Source: a virus. From it: a DNA stretch of 40,901 nt. Location: positions 1 through 40,901 of IMG/VR virus record IMGVR_UViG_3300018892_000068; one strand, given 5' to 3'. Shown here in pieces: positions 1 through 7,344 of this stretch (the stretch's first letter is position 1; each line of letters opens with the position of its first letter). The notes beneath the pieces are model-generated. The model saw only the letters and a list, made by a program, of their open reading frames with translations, was not told the origin of the DNA and searched no databases. The translations under genes and the position numbers were made by a program.

Positions 1-483
1 CTAAAAGGTGGTAAGCATACACTTGGCGGCTAGTTGCACCTTGCCCGCATCTTTACTTTTTAGATCGTGCTCCACGAATGAACGGGTTAAATACATTCTA
101 ATCTTATCAACCTTTTGGCTACTGATCTTTTGAAGCGATTCTTTATCTAACGGATATGTGCCCCTTACCGTAGTTGTTGTAATTCCACTGCTTATAGAGG
201 TTGGTCCAAGGTCAGATACGCTATTGATAAGCTCAACAGTTGACCCGTCTTCCATCTTTAAAATTAGTTGGTCTCCTTTTGATATAGAGTAAGCAGCACC
301 CAAACCCATATAAGTAAAAACCAGAGCAGCATTATTATTAATTTTACGAAAGTAAAAACCGCGACCACCCGAAAAACTCTTTAGCGAGTCTTTTGTAAAT
401 TCATCCACTTTGTTTTCGTAGAATTTGCAATCTTGCCCAATAGCTAAGGCAGGAAGTAACAGAAGGAGTAATCGTGTTTTCAT
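1..483 (-). CDS. Secreted protein of unknown function
   Basis: A 160-residue protein with a plain type I signal peptide (MKTRLLLLLLPALAIG, cleavage probably before Gln17), so it should leave the cytoplasm. The mature part is polar, has one Cys near each end (Cys19 and Cys155) that could form a disulfide, and reads as a small beta-rich domain. I recognise no family. The stop codon is at the very first bases of the window, so the gene is complete. It lies 36 bp downstream of another leftward secreted-protein gene and the two may be co-transcribed. The position outside the repressor suggests lysogenic cargo or the first host genes beside the prophage. Confidence 0.75.
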   Translation of the reverse strand: MKTRLLLLLLPALAIGQDCKFYENKVDEFTKDSLKSFSGGRGFYFRKINNNAALVFTYMGLGAAYSISKGDQLILKMEDGSTVELINSVSDLGPTSISSGITTTTVRGTYPLDKESLQKISSQKVDKIRMYLTRSFVEHDLKSKDAGKVQLAAKCMLTTF

Positions 484-519
484 AGCTGAGTTAGTTGTTA
501 TTGATTAAAATTACGTAAA

Positions 520-1095
520 TTAAAAATCGGTCTTACTCTTTAAGTGCGCACCAGTCATGGCATTGCGCAGGCTGGCCTCTATGGCTTTTAATTGAGCAAC
601 AGTAGGCGCCCTGTAACTCTCCATGTATTTTTGTACTGATTTGCGCTTACTATCTTTATTTTCTTGAGTAAAGAGCGTCTCCAGGGGCGTTTCAAGCGTT
701 GAATAATTATTAGCTTGGGTCGGAGATGCCTTATAGTACAAGTCTGTTATCTCGTATTTGTACCTATTATCTTTCAGGTAGATGCCCACAGTGAAAAACA
801 TGGGTGTTGAGTAAATACCGGCATAAATGGTAACAGTAGTTGAACCCTTGCCTATAAAAATTCCTTCTTGTCTATCCTCCATTTTGATTACCCGGTCAGC
901 ATTCTTAAACGATTCAGCAAACCACTGTTTGGCCCGGATAAATAAAGCATCCCTGCCCACGCTATCGGTTTTGACCACATCGGTAATGTTTATTTTTCCG
1001 TGCTCATCCCTGGGTAGCCCCTCAAACTGACAAAGGGCCGGACAAGACAAAAGTAAGACAAAGAGCAAAAACAGATGCTGAGTAAAGTGTTTCAT
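520..1095 (-). CDS. Secreted DUF4468-like protein
   Basis: A 191-residue protein with a signal peptide (hydrophobic residues 8-20, ending PALCQ). Residues 40-125 look like DUF4468, a TBP-like-fold domain common in secreted Bacteroidota proteins: an A-x-x-W-F helix followed by a 'viqmeDrqeGiiigkG' strand pair (here VIKMEDRQEGIFIGKGST) and a Y-x-Y-x-I-T-D-L-Y strand. The C-terminal 60 residues are charged and helical. The function of DUF4468 proteins is not known. It is the promoter-proximal partner of the smaller secreted gene downstream and lies 34 bp from the end of the repressor gene, on the same strand, so it may be expressed in the lysogen. Confidence 0.75.
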   Translation of the reverse strand: MKHFTQHLFLLFVLLLSCPALCQFEGLPRDEHGKINITDVVKTDSVGRDALFIRAKQWFAESFKNADRVIKMEDRQEGIFIGKGSTTVTIYAGIYSTPMFFTVGIYLKDNRYKYEITDLYYKASPTQANNYSTLETPLETLFTQENKDSKRKSVQKYMESYRAPTVAQLKAIEASLRNAMTGAHLKSKTDF

Positions 1096-1129
1096 AGCTG
1101 ATATAGTTGGGTTAAGAATGAATTATTAG

Positions 1130-1807
1130 TTATGCTACTTTTTTAATTATAATTCTCTCCCCTGTGTTGAAGGTTACCACCCCTAGTATTTGATAAATAC
1201 CCTCTATTTCATTTTTGTAAACATCGTAAGGGCCATACTTCGCATTATCGCTTTCCAAAGTTAACGTCTCGTTGTTGATTGATTTAATCCGTTTAACTAC
1301 AACGCCGTCCCGCTGGGTTGCGACCACATAGGGTTCGCCAATGCGCAAATTCTCCTTAAATATCTGTCTGCATATTACCATGTCACCACTTGTAATAAAG
1401 GGATACATGCTATCTCCATAGACCTGCAAAAGGTACTTTTTTTCGGTGCCCTCAAATCCAGGAATGTGTATGCGCTCAAATTCCGACCCGTCCGCAAACC
1501 CCGCCAAAAATCCGGCCGCAACCTGCTGATTGGTAATATATAGTATATTCCCCTTATCCTGCCGCTGTATAGTTGTGGACAGATATGTCGGACTATCATC
1601 CCCTTTAACAAGCCAGTTCATATTCACATCGTCGAATTTTGCTGCAATTTTATGAAGCACCGAAAAACCCGGCGAGGTCTGTCGACTTCCAAGGATAGAA
1701 CTCATTGTGCTCTCTGGAATGCCCGTAAGCTCACAAAAGTCTTTGCTTACCCCTGCGGCTTTTGCTTTTATTAATTCGACAATGCGCTCTTGTACAGTTG
1801 TTTGCAT
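1130..1807 (-). CDS. S24-family CI/LexA-like phage repressor
   Basis: A 225-residue lysogeny repressor. Residues 5-67 form a helix-turn-helix DNA-binding domain (ends with the NMNWLVKGD motif typical of phage XRE repressors). Residues 90-220 are an S24 self-cleaving peptidase: the scissile bond is probably Ala98-Gly99, the serine is Ser133 in GDSMYP, and the lysine is Lys172 in VVVKRI. In the family, RecA-stimulated self-cleavage destroys the repressor and induces the prophage. The gene faces left, divergent from the early genes, with repeated TTAATTCG sites in the intergenic region and one inside its own first codons. All catalytic residues are present, so the switch looks intact. Confidence 0.92.
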   Translation of the reverse strand: MQTTVQERIVELIKAKAAGVSKDFCELTGIPESTMSSILGSRQTSPGFSVLHKIAAKFDDVNMNWLVKGDDSPTYLSTTIQRQDKGNILYITNQQVAAGFLAGFADGSEFERIHIPGFEGTEKKYLLQVYGDSMYPFITSGDMVICRQIFKENLRIGEPYVVATQRDGVVVKRIKSINNETLTLESDNAKYGPYDVYKNEIEGIYQILGVVTFNTGERIIIKKVA

Positions 1808-1867
1808 TTTATTTTATTGAAAACGCGAATTTAATTCGCAAAATATTTGGATTAATTCGATAATGCG
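1770..1867. promoter_or_regulatory. Repressor operator array (three TTAATTCG sites)
   Basis: The 8-mer TTAATTCG occurs at 1771, 1831 and 1852. The first and third belong to a longer near-identical 17-mer (attaattcgacaatgcg at 1770-1786 and attaattcgataatgcg at 1851-1867, one mismatch). The second is half of a perfect palindrome GCGAATT-T-AATTCGC at 1825-1839. Sites two and three are 21 bp apart (two helical turns). One site lies inside the repressor's own start region and one lies between the -33 and -7 boxes of the rightward promoter, as expected for autoregulation plus early-gene repression. The binding protein is inferred. Confidence 0.7.
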
Positions 1868-1877
1868 TATATATTTG
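1847..1877 (+). promoter_or_regulatory. Rightward early promoter (TTG-N20-TATATTTG)
   Basis: TTG at 1847-1849, 20 bp spacer, TATATTTG at 1870-1877. This is an exact match to the Bacteroidota primary-sigma consensus. The spacer carries an operator copy (1852-1867), so repressor binding would block polymerase. The first downstream gene starts at 1957, giving a leader of about 75 nt. Confidence 0.75.
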
Positions 1878-1956
1878 TATTATCACTTACAAATCACTTA
1901 GTAATCATTCAAGTAACGCGCAAGTATAAGTTAAACCAGGAACAAACGCAAATTAT

Positions 1957-2220
1957 ATGCAACTCAAAGACGACGATCAGCTACGCCCTCTTATTGATTT
2001 TATTCAAAAGAATAAGTCAAAACACATCGGAATTATGCTGGCGGCAGCTAAAAAAATCGGCATCCATCAGAATCATGCCACAAAAGTTGGAAAGGGTAAC
2101 GCTCCTTATACTTCGAAGAATATCCGCTCTCTACGATCTATTGCAAACATTATATATCAAGCGGAAAAGAAAAACGAGGCCCTTGTTTCGCAAACTGTCG
2201 AATCCCTGCCAGCCGCCTAA
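1957..2220 (+). CDS. Small early protein, divergent from repressor
   Basis: An 87-residue basic protein, first gene under the rightward early promoter and divergent from the repressor. That is where phages usually keep a Cro-like protein or other early regulator. Residues 10-35 and 52-70 are predicted helices (LIDFIQKNKSKHIGIMLAAAKKIGIH; IRSLRSIANIIYQAEKK), which could be a small helical DNA-binding fold, but no clear HTH signature can be claimed. The Cro role is inference from position only. The alternative overlapping frame (1994-2224) starts later and has no domain-like sequence. Confidence 0.65.
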   Translation: MQLKDDDQLRPLIDFIQKNKSKHIGIMLAAAKKIGIHQNHATKVGKGNAPYTSKNIRSLRSIANIIYQAEKKNEALVSQTVESLPAA

Positions 2221-2420
2221 GTAAGTATCATGTAAGTTTTTTATAGAAAACTACTATGTATTCTGTAACAGCCTGATAGGTAATTAATTTTCGACCAGTT
2301 GCGTGTTTTGGCAGACGAACGCCGCTTTCCAGCCTAGCACCGTGCGCCATTTAAGATGTAACCAGCAGCGAAAAAACTAAGTCACGTGATATTCCCAATT
2401 TTCTAAACCTTCAAAATCCT

Positions 2421-2786
2421 ATGCAACGCACCATCCTCAAATACCCGCATTCAGCAAACAATCCCTGTGACCCGTCTATGGTAATCGAATACATCGGCTA
2501 TTGTGGTGGCACTTACTACACATACCGTATACAAGCCTTCTCCAACACTGAAGGCAACCGCGAGTTCGCCCGCCTGCTGAGCGCACACCGGGGCCTGCAT
2601 TCCGAGCCGGTGTCGGTACACAAAGCCCTTACTGCCAATACAATACTGCTCACTTCGATTATGAAAGATGCGATTGCCGAGTACTGCGACTGGTACTTAT
2701 TCGCTCAGCAACAGCAGATTGACCTGGCTGAGAATGCGGCGCGTGATCTGTCGAGTGAGGAAATGAATTACTTTTTAGGTGCTTGA
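2421..2786 (+). CDS. Hypothetical early phage protein
   Basis: A 121-residue soluble protein with no recognised family. The N-terminal half is strand-rich (KYPHSANNP...VIEYIGYCGGTYYTYRIQAFSN); the C-terminal half is helical and acidic. The 200 bp before it (2221-2420) contain no gene and no promoter consensus that I can see. It is followed at 2793 by the tRNA-like RNA. Confidence 0.6.
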   Translation: MQRTILKYPHSANNPCDPSMVIEYIGYCGGTYYTYRIQAFSNTEGNREFARLLSAHRGLHSEPVSVHKALTANTILLTSIMKDAIAEYCDWYLFAQQQQIDLAENAARDLSSEEMNYFLGA

Positions 2787-2792
2787 AAATAT

Positions 2793-2962
2793 ACCGGGAT
2801 GGCGGAATTGAAGCCGCAGTTGTGGGTACACTATAAACCCTCTGAGGCAGGCGTAAACTCAATTGAGGAGCAGAAGCCCACAGAGCCAAATGCATCGCTG
2901 GTGTTTTCGGTACATCGGTTAAGAGCCAAAACCGAATGCAGGTTCGAATCCTGCTCCCGGTA
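2793..2962 (+). ncRNA. tRNA-like structured RNA, 170 nt
   Basis: The ends are those of a tRNA. ACCGGGA (2793-2799) pairs over 7 bp with TCCCGGT (2955-2961), followed by an A discriminator at 2962. A canonical T-arm GCAGG-TTCGAAT-CCTGC is at 2938-2954. After the acceptor come TG and a D-arm-like hairpin GCGG...CCGC (2802-2817), reminiscent of tRNA-Leu. Between these parts, where an anticodon arm belongs, there are about 120 nt: a helix TGTGGG/CCCACA (2821-2826 with 2877-2882) enclosing a loop with CTC-AATT-GAG, and a hairpin TCGGTT/AACCGA (2915-2920 with 2930-2935) placed like a long variable arm. No proper 5-bp/7-nt anticodon arm is visible and D-loop GG is missing, so it is not an ordinary tRNA. 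CCA is not encoded. Confidence 0.55.
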
Positions 2963-3039
2963 CCGGGTGGTTATGTTTTACGTTCGCCTATACGTTTTTC
3001 TTCTCCACGTTCCAAAAGAAAAGGGAAAAAAGGCTGACA

Positions 3040-3064
3040 GCCGGGAACAGACCGGCAATTTTTT
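3040..3064 (+). terminator. Possible intrinsic terminator after tRNA-like RNA
   Basis: GCCGG (3040-3044), a 7-nt loop, CCGGC (3052-3056), then AATTTTTT. Short but GC-rich stem with a U-run. It would separate the tRNA-like RNA from the next gene at 3090. Confidence 0.45.
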
Positions 3065-3089
3065 AAAACACGCTTAAACCCTCAATCAG

Positions 3090-3326
3090 ATGACACAAGA
3101 AGAATTAGACCGCGCAAATGAAATAAAAAGCGAGTTAGTGCAATTGGAATACGACCTAAGGCAAATCGAAAAGATGAAATCAAAGGGCGTATACCTTCAG
3201 ACCCGAGAAAACGACATCGGTGATATTACCCTTGACAACCAGGTCAGAGACCATGTACTATCCTTTATTCGTAGTCAATACCTCCAAAAGATTGACCAAC
3301 TCAAAGCCGAATTCGATTCGCTGTAA
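3090..3326 (+). CDS. Small coiled-coil protein, hypothetical
   Basis: A 78-residue, strongly charged, mostly helical protein (heptad-like spacing in residues 8-32 and 60-78). No family recognised. It begins after the possible terminator and ends 15 bp before the antirepressor gene, so it probably leads that operon. Confidence 0.65.
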   Translation: MTQEELDRANEIKSELVQLEYDLRQIEKMKSKGVYLQTRENDIGDITLDNQVRDHVLSFIRSQYLQKIDQLKAEFDSL

Positions 3327-3341
3327 TTCTCTTAACGCACT

Positions 3342-4043
3342 ATGGAAACGCTCATCAAAATTACCCGTAACCCGGACGGAACCAAAGTAGTGTCTGCCCG
3401 TGAACTGCACTCTTTTTTGTCCGACAGCGCACAGAACGTAACAGACTGGATGGCCGAAAATATCAAGAACAATGAGTACGCCGAGCAAGATGTTGATTAT
3501 CAGAGAATTACTGTTAAGGGGGGAAATGGTCGGGCAATGGCTGACTATGCGCTTTCTCTTGACTTTGCAAAAGAGCTTGCTATGATGTCCCGATGCGAAC
3601 GCGGCAAACAAGCCCGGCGCTATTTTATTGAAGTCGAAAAACTGGCCCGTGCTGCATCTTCGCCGCTAACCGACGTACTACCGGTTGATGAGCACATCAA
3701 ACGCCCGGTTCAACTCGAATCCTCCAAGCTGATCAATGGACACCTGGTAAACGGCTGGGGTGCGACAACGGCGATTGAGTATAACCGGCAAAACTGCAAG
3801 ATTGTAACCGGTTTCTACCCGTCTGAGCTGATTGAAATTGCCAAAAAACGCGGTCTGAAATCCAAACAGTACGCTTCTGGCAAAGAGGTAGTACGTAACC
3901 TGAAACCCGCCTGGGCTGCTCAAATGTCAATCAACGACCGACTGGTTAAGTCCGGCATCAAACTCAACGATGCCAATGCGCTTTCGGCTCCCTGTCTGCC
4001 CCTGCTTGAAAAAATGATTGAACTCAAACTCCTAACAGCTTAA
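3342..4043 (+). CDS. AntA/AntB-type phage antirepressor
   Basis: 233 residues. Residues 1-105 match the AntA/AntB antirepressor N-terminal domain: V-S-A-R-E-L-H-x-F-L near residue 20, a W-x-x-x-x-I-x-x-N-x-Y helix, and the hallmark Y-A-L-S-L-D-F-A-K-E-L-A-M-M-S-R near residues 70-85 with GKQARRYFIEVE after it. Such proteins bind and inactivate the phage repressor or alter host regulation. The C-terminal 115 residues (from about 120) form a second domain that I do not recognise. The gene is in the early operon, on the opposite strand from the repressor it would antagonise. Confidence 0.85.
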   Translation: METLIKITRNPDGTKVVSARELHSFLSDSAQNVTDWMAENIKNNEYAEQDVDYQRITVKGGNGRAMADYALSLDFAKELAMMSRCERGKQARRYFIEVEKLARAASSPLTDVLPVDEHIKRPVQLESSKLINGHLVNGWGATTAIEYNRQNCKIVTGFYPSELIEIAKKRGLKSKQYASGKEVVRNLKPAWAAQMSINDRLVKSGIKLNDANALSAPCLPLLEKMIELKLLTA

Positions 4044-4055
4044 TAGCAAAGCCGC

Positions 4056-4322
4056 ATGAGCACTTCCTTAGATCAAAAACGCGTCTGGACATTTGAAGAA
4101 TTCTGTGAGTACACCGGTTACAGTTCTTCGTTTGCCTACAAAATGCATGAGCGAGGCCTGATTCCGGGCGTGTGTAAGCCTAACGGGAAACGATTGTTTT
4201 TCGATAGCCAAAAGGTAATAGAATGGCTGCTGAGCAATCCTTCCAAAACGCACCAGGAGATTGACGAACAGGCATCTACCTACGTGGCCTGTAATCCAGT
4301 TCCCACCAAAAAAAAGAAGTAA
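4056..4322 (+). CDS. Helix-turn-helix (excisionase/MerR-like) protein
   Basis: An 88-residue protein whose residues 10-62 fit the winged-helix fold of MerR/Xis/AlpA proteins: W-T-F-E-E-F-C-E-Y-T-G-Y-S, a recognition helix SSSFAYKMHERGLIPG, then a K-R-L-F-F-D wing and a VIEWLL helix. The tail is Lys-rich. Such small proteins act as excisionases or as plasmid/phage regulators. Next to an antirepressor it may help the switch to excision, which would pair with the integrase at the right end; that role is inferred. Confidence 0.75.
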   Translation: MSTSLDQKRVWTFEEFCEYTGYSSSFAYKMHERGLIPGVCKPNGKRLFFDSQKVIEWLLSNPSKTHQEIDEQASTYVACNPVPTKKKK

Positions 4323-4326
4323 ACCC

Positions 4327-4551
4327 ATGACACAACACGATTTTAACATGCTCGTCCTTGCGATCAGACAAGCGCAACTTAGGCGGGTACGCACTGTCCG
4401 ATGCACCTATTTTAAGTCTGATCCGCATTCTGCCACAAAACGCGAAGCCCTGACCGAATCCAAAAGGCTTGAAAAAGCGGTAGACGAGGCGCTTAGCAAC
4501 TACGAAAAGTCCAAAACATTTGACAACCCGCAAACTTCTCTTTTCCAATGA
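4327..4551 (+). CDS. Hypothetical small basic protein
   Basis: A 74-residue protein starting at the ATG 4 bp after the previous stop; the longer frame upstream overlaps the HTH gene and is not needed. Basic and helical, with an R-x-x-R-V-R-T-V-R patch near residues 18-27 that could bind nucleic acid. No family recognised. Its stop overlaps the start of the next gene by 4 bp (ATGA). Confidence 0.65.
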   Translation: MTQHDFNMLVLAIRQAQLRRVRTVRCTYFKSDPHSATKREALTESKRLEKAVDEALSNYEKSKTFDNPQTSLFQ

Positions 4552-4838
4552 ATACAACACACACGCCCGGCTCCTGGAAAGCGTCGCAGTACATGGATAC
4601 TGAACAATGGGGAGTAATAACAGAAAACGAAATAATAGTAGGTCTAAGTAGCCGGATTACAAAACAAGACGCTCACCTGATCGCCGCCGCGCCGGATATG
4701 CTACAGGCACTACAGAAAATCAGAGGCATTGAGGCGTGGATAACAGACGCAAAAATGAAGCAACTATTTGGGGAAACGATATACCCCGCCATCCAAAAAG
4801 CAACAATTCTCAACCCCGGCGAAAATGAAACTACTTGA
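4548..4838 (+). CDS. Phage 'HTPGxW...LIAAAPD' family protein
   Basis: A 96-residue protein of a very common but uncharacterised phage family. It has the diagnostic N-terminal H-T-P-G-S-W, a middle V-I-T-E-N-E strand, and D-A-H-L-I-A-A-A-P-D-M-L-Q-A-L near residues 41-55. Family members occur in early regions of many temperate phages with no assigned function. Translationally coupled to both neighbours. Confidence 0.75.
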   Translation: MNTTHTPGSWKASQYMDTEQWGVITENEIIVGLSSRITKQDAHLIAAAPDMLQALQKIRGIEAWITDAKMKQLFGETIYPAIQKATILNPGENETT

Positions 4839-5166
4839 AAACGTGTACTACGACAATGTGGCAGATTCGTTACGCGAGATGTCCGCCTACTCGCAGGGCT
4901 TGATTGACTATCAGCTTTTCAACGAAAGGATACGCCCTTTGACCACCGACGAAAAGGTGGATTTTCTATACGAAAAGGCCCTGAATGGCAGTGCGAGTGA
5001 GTATCGGCAGATATGCGGGTGGATACATGCGAGGATAGGGGATCGATGGCCCGGCGTCGAAAAAAAATTTCACGGAATAATGCAGTTCAATGATCACACA
5101 CCCAATCAGGATTATACTGACTGGTGCAAAAACGCTATTCGTACCGCTGTCGTTACCAGGAAATAA
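4825..5166 (+). CDS. Hypothetical early protein
   Basis: 113 residues from the ATG at 4825, which overlaps the previous gene's end by 14 bp. A longer reading from 4768 would lie deep inside that gene and its N-terminus reads like out-of-frame sequence. The protein is helical and acidic with two Trp residues; no family recognised. It ends 58 bp before the next start. Confidence 0.6.
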   Translation: MKLLENVYYDNVADSLREMSAYSQGLIDYQLFNERIRPLTTDEKVDFLYEKALNGSASEYRQICGWIHARIGDRWPGVEKKFHGIMQFNDHTPNQDYTDWCKNAIRTAVVTRK

Positions 5167-5224
5167 CCTCCAAAATGCCACAGCCTTGATTGACTTTGAT
5201 TCCCAAAACTCCAATCCCATACCC

Positions 5225-5494
5225 ATGCTAACACAGACTAAAACCCAAACTCAGCAGTCGTCTACAGTACCTATTGTTGAGGAAACAATAGTGCTCACAG
5301 GCCACTATATGGATCTGTTCGACTTCACGGCCGAATGCCTGGCCACAAACAAAATGCACCCCAAAGACGCGCAGTACATTGAGGACGAGTGGCTCAGGTT
5401 GCTTGCCGACAATAGCGAACCCGCTCTCGAATTAGTCGTCTGCAACGGCATGCTTACCAGCTACCGCGTCTATCCACTTAACGGCGAAAACTAA
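5225..5494 (+). CDS. Hypothetical early protein
   Basis: 89 residues from the ATG at 5225 (the frame is open from 5090 but the upstream part overlaps the previous gene). The N-terminus is Thr/Gln-rich and probably disordered; residues 30-80 are an acidic alpha/beta domain. No family recognised. Ends 4 bp before the zinc-ribbon gene. Confidence 0.6.
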   Translation: MLTQTKTQTQQSSTVPIVEETIVLTGHYMDLFDFTAECLATNKMHPKDAQYIEDEWLRLLADNSEPALELVVCNGMLTSYRVYPLNGEN

Positions 5495-5498
5495 ACCG

Positions 5499-5816
5499 AT
5501 GGACCACACCACGCACCCTGATTTGTACATTTTCGACTGCTCCAATGCCGATTTTGGCCAATATGTACTAGACGGAAAGGCTCTTGTTGAGTACTACGAA
5601 AATCTTGTCCGTCAGCCACCGACAGTTGAACAGGCAGAACAGGTACTACGCGATGAAAAACGCGCCTACGAACAGTATTGCGTCGCATGGCGCGGGCTGG
5701 ATTCGTGTTTATGCGCAGGATGCCGACAGGACTATCGGGAACAAATACACGAACAGTGTCCTGAATGTGGAAGTGTAGATTTCGCTTTTTATTCATCTTT
5801 CAGAGAAAGTATTTAA
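5499..5816 (+). CDS. Hypothetical protein with zinc-ribbon-like Cys pairs
   Basis: A 105-residue protein with two CxxC-type pairs near the C-terminus (C-L-C-A-G-C at about residues 70-75 and C-P-E-C at about 87-90), the spacing of a zinc ribbon. The N-terminal 60 residues are acidic and helical. A role in nucleic-acid or protein binding is possible, but no family is recognised. Confidence 0.6.
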   Translation: MDHTTHPDLYIFDCSNADFGQYVLDGKALVEYYENLVRQPPTVEQAEQVLRDEKRAYEQYCVAWRGLDSCLCAGCRQDYREQIHEQCPECGSVDFAFYSSFRESI

Positions 5817-5825
5817 CCTAACCCT

Positions 5826-6089
5826 ATGCTAGCCAAAGACACCAAAACCGATTTCAGCGAGGATGAACTAGCCGACAGGATTTCGTCCGGATGCATCCGC
5901 CTGACTGGCTTCAACCCCGATACGGCAGAATTGTTCGAGATGTACATACACCACGACGAGCTTCGGTACTGGACCAAAAACGACCGGGGAAACACGGCCC
6001 TGTTCGGTTATCGTCACTACCCGATCAACGAGGTTAAGGAAAGCCCCGGATTAATCGCTCAACTGAAACAGAAGGCGAAGTATGGCTAA
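5826..6089 (+). CDS. Hypothetical early protein
   Basis: An 87-residue acidic protein, unknown family. Its last 8 bp overlap the start of the RuvC-like gene, so the two are probably translated together. Confidence 0.65.
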   Translation: MLAKDTKTDFSEDELADRISSGCIRLTGFNPDTAELFEMYIHHDELRYWTKNDRGNTALFGYRHYPINEVKESPGLIAQLKQKAKYG

Positions 6090-6528
6090 GAAAAATACAA
6101 TCCACGTCAATCGCGAAAAGGTGCGCTACCATATCGGAATCGATTGCGGAACCCGTACCGGAATTGCCGTCTGGGATTCTGACGAGCAAAGGTTTGTCAG
6201 AATCACAACCTGCACCATTACCGAGGCAATGGCTATGGTACTGGTATACCCTGATCCGCAACTGTATATCGAAAACCCTAATCTGCGCACCTGGTTTGGT
6301 CATAGTGGTCGCCAGAAACTGCAGGGGGCCGGGTCAGTCAAGCGTGACTACGCGATATGGGTGGAGTTTGCCAAAATGTACTCCCTGGCATTTTTACAGA
6401 TTCATCCGAAGAATGTTAAGGATTTGTCTGGAGAAGATGGCCGCCGCTTCTTTGCTCAGCTGACCGGATGGGATAAGAAAACATCGGTACACGCCCGCGA
6501 GGCCGCTTACATGGTATTTAATCGCTAA
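6082..6528 (+). CDS. RuvC-like (RNase H fold) Holliday-junction nuclease
   Basis: 148 residues with an RNase H-fold signature: first strand H-I-G-I-D21-C-G-T-R-T-G with a catalytic-type Asp, second acidic position E64 in L-Y-I-E-N, and a C-terminal helix S-x-H137-A-R-E140-A-A-Y that matches the H/D-x-x-E/D-A end of RuvC-type resolvases. A central G-A-G-S-V-K-R-D segment resembles the substrate loop of phage RuvC proteins. It would resolve recombination or replication branches before packaging. It lies in the early replication region, as expected. It is shorter than cellular RuvC (about 170 residues). Confidence 0.7.
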   Translation: MAKKNTIHVNREKVRYHIGIDCGTRTGIAVWDSDEQRFVRITTCTITEAMAMVLVYPDPQLYIENPNLRTWFGHSGRQKLQGAGSVKRDYAIWVEFAKMYSLAFLQIHPKNVKDLSGEDGRRFFAQLTGWDKKTSVHAREAAYMVFNR

Positions 6529-6555
6529 ATATTCAATCAAGGTAACACCAATCAC

Positions 6556-6741
6556 ATGAAAATTGAAATAGACGTAGACCCCCAAACCCTGATGGAAACA
6601 CTCGACGATCTGAACGAAGCGGATTGGGCGCTTGATGCAGATGGTTACGGTCCAGGGTCCGGCCCACGTTCGGGCGTGAGTGCAGCCATTAACTTTTATC
6701 AGGAAATTATTCAAAAAGTAACACCAATCGAACAAAAATGA
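6556..6741 (+). CDS. Hypothetical small acidic protein
   Basis: 61 residues, very acidic N-terminal half and a Gly/Pro-rich middle (GYGPGSGPRSG), C-terminal helix. No family recognised. Stop overlaps the next start by 4 bp (ATGA). Confidence 0.6.
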   Translation: MKIEIDVDPQTLMETLDDLNEADWALDADGYGPGSGPRSGVSAAINFYQEIIQKVTPIEQK

Positions 6742-6935
6742 CACCCGAACAAATCATAATCGGAACACCGGTGATCTATCACAGCGTAATCACCAACGAA
6801 GGAGAACGCTTGTATCCGAAGCAGACTATTATAACCTCCACGCCCTGGACACTAGGTTGCGGCCACCTGGTCTGCAAAGTTGAGGGTGTATCCGGAGGCG
6901 TATCCCTGAAACACCTGACACCCATTGAGCCATGA
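6738..6935 (+). CDS. Hypothetical small beta-rich protein
   Basis: 65 residues with a pattern of short strands around a G-x-P-V-I-Y core and ending S-L-K-H-L-T-P-I; the layout resembles small SH3-like phage proteins that measure a 'KVxGxxGxVxLxHL' motif. No function can be assigned. Overlaps the following small gene by 4 bp. Confidence 0.6.
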   Translation: MTPEQIIIGTPVIYHSVITNEGERLYPKQTIITSTPWTLGCGHLVCKVEGVSGGVSLKHLTPIEP

Positions 6936-7081
6936 AAGTCCGCATCATCAAATGTTCGCATATCCGATTCTGGTACGCCAGGCGCATCGGAGAGGAGTTT
7001 GAAGTAGATCAATACACCAACCGCTTTTACTTATACGGTAAGAACCGGGTGATTGATAAAAACGACTGTGTGTTAGTCTGA
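6932..7081 (+). CDS. Very small protein (49 aa)
   Basis: A 49-residue frame that begins with ATGA overlap to the upstream gene and ends with TGA at 7079-7081. It encodes MKVRIIKCSH... with a G-E-E-F-E-V-D strand and a Y-L-Y-G-K-N-R-V-I-D-K-N-D-C segment. The pattern (short strands ending in a 'dC.lv' motif) is that of small phage proteins of about 50-60 residues seen in Bacteroidota phages. The overlapping start and the absence of any other gene in this gap support it being real. Confidence 0.65.
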   Translation: MKVRIIKCSHIRFWYARRIGEEFEVDQYTNRFYLYGKNRVIDKNDCVLV

Positions 7082-7125
7082 GCGGAAAAACGGCAAATTT
7101 TAACCCCAACAAAATCAAACAAAGT

Positions 7126-7344
7126 ATGGCTACAGACACCATTGTTTTTGAATCCTTCGAGGATTTGACCGACTCTCATCTTCTGGAAATCAGAGAGTTG
7201 TTCACCACCAGAGCAAAAGACTGCCAGGATGCGGTTCTTTTTTGGGAAAAGAACAACCGGCTTGATGCAATCAGAAATGCCGCCGAGAAAAAAGAACGCA
7301 TGTTACTATATATTTCATTGATAGACAGGATTTTAAACAAATGA
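7126..7344 (+). CDS. Hypothetical small helical protein
   Basis: 72 residues, nearly all alpha-helical and charged. No family recognised. Its stop overlaps the replication initiator start by 4 bp (ATGA), so it is translated with the replication genes and could be an accessory factor. Confidence 0.65.
   Translation: MATDTIVFESFEDLTDSHLLEIRELFTTRAKDCQDAVLFWEKNNRLDAIRNAAEKKERMLLYISLIDRILNK

Noticed and set aside
1-1095. Left attachment site
   Set aside because: No copy of the tRNA-Leu 3' end (ACGGGTTCGATTCCCGT or complement) was seen here or anywhere else in the window, so the left att is probably outside.
2221-2420. Extra gene between the early regulator and 121-aa gene
   Set aside because: Only frames under 10 codons between stops and no consensus promoter were found.
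2824-2840. Anticodon arm with CTA (amber) anticodon in the tRNA-like RNA
   Set aside because: GGGT/ACCC can pair but the loop is 9 nt, position 33 is not U, and the fifth pair is A-A. Not a credible anticodon arm.
2799-3077. 92-codon open frame containing RFESCSR
   Set aside because: The RFESCSR string is the usual mistranslation of a tRNA T-arm (GGTTCGAATCCTGC). The frame covers the tRNA-like RNA and no domain is visible.
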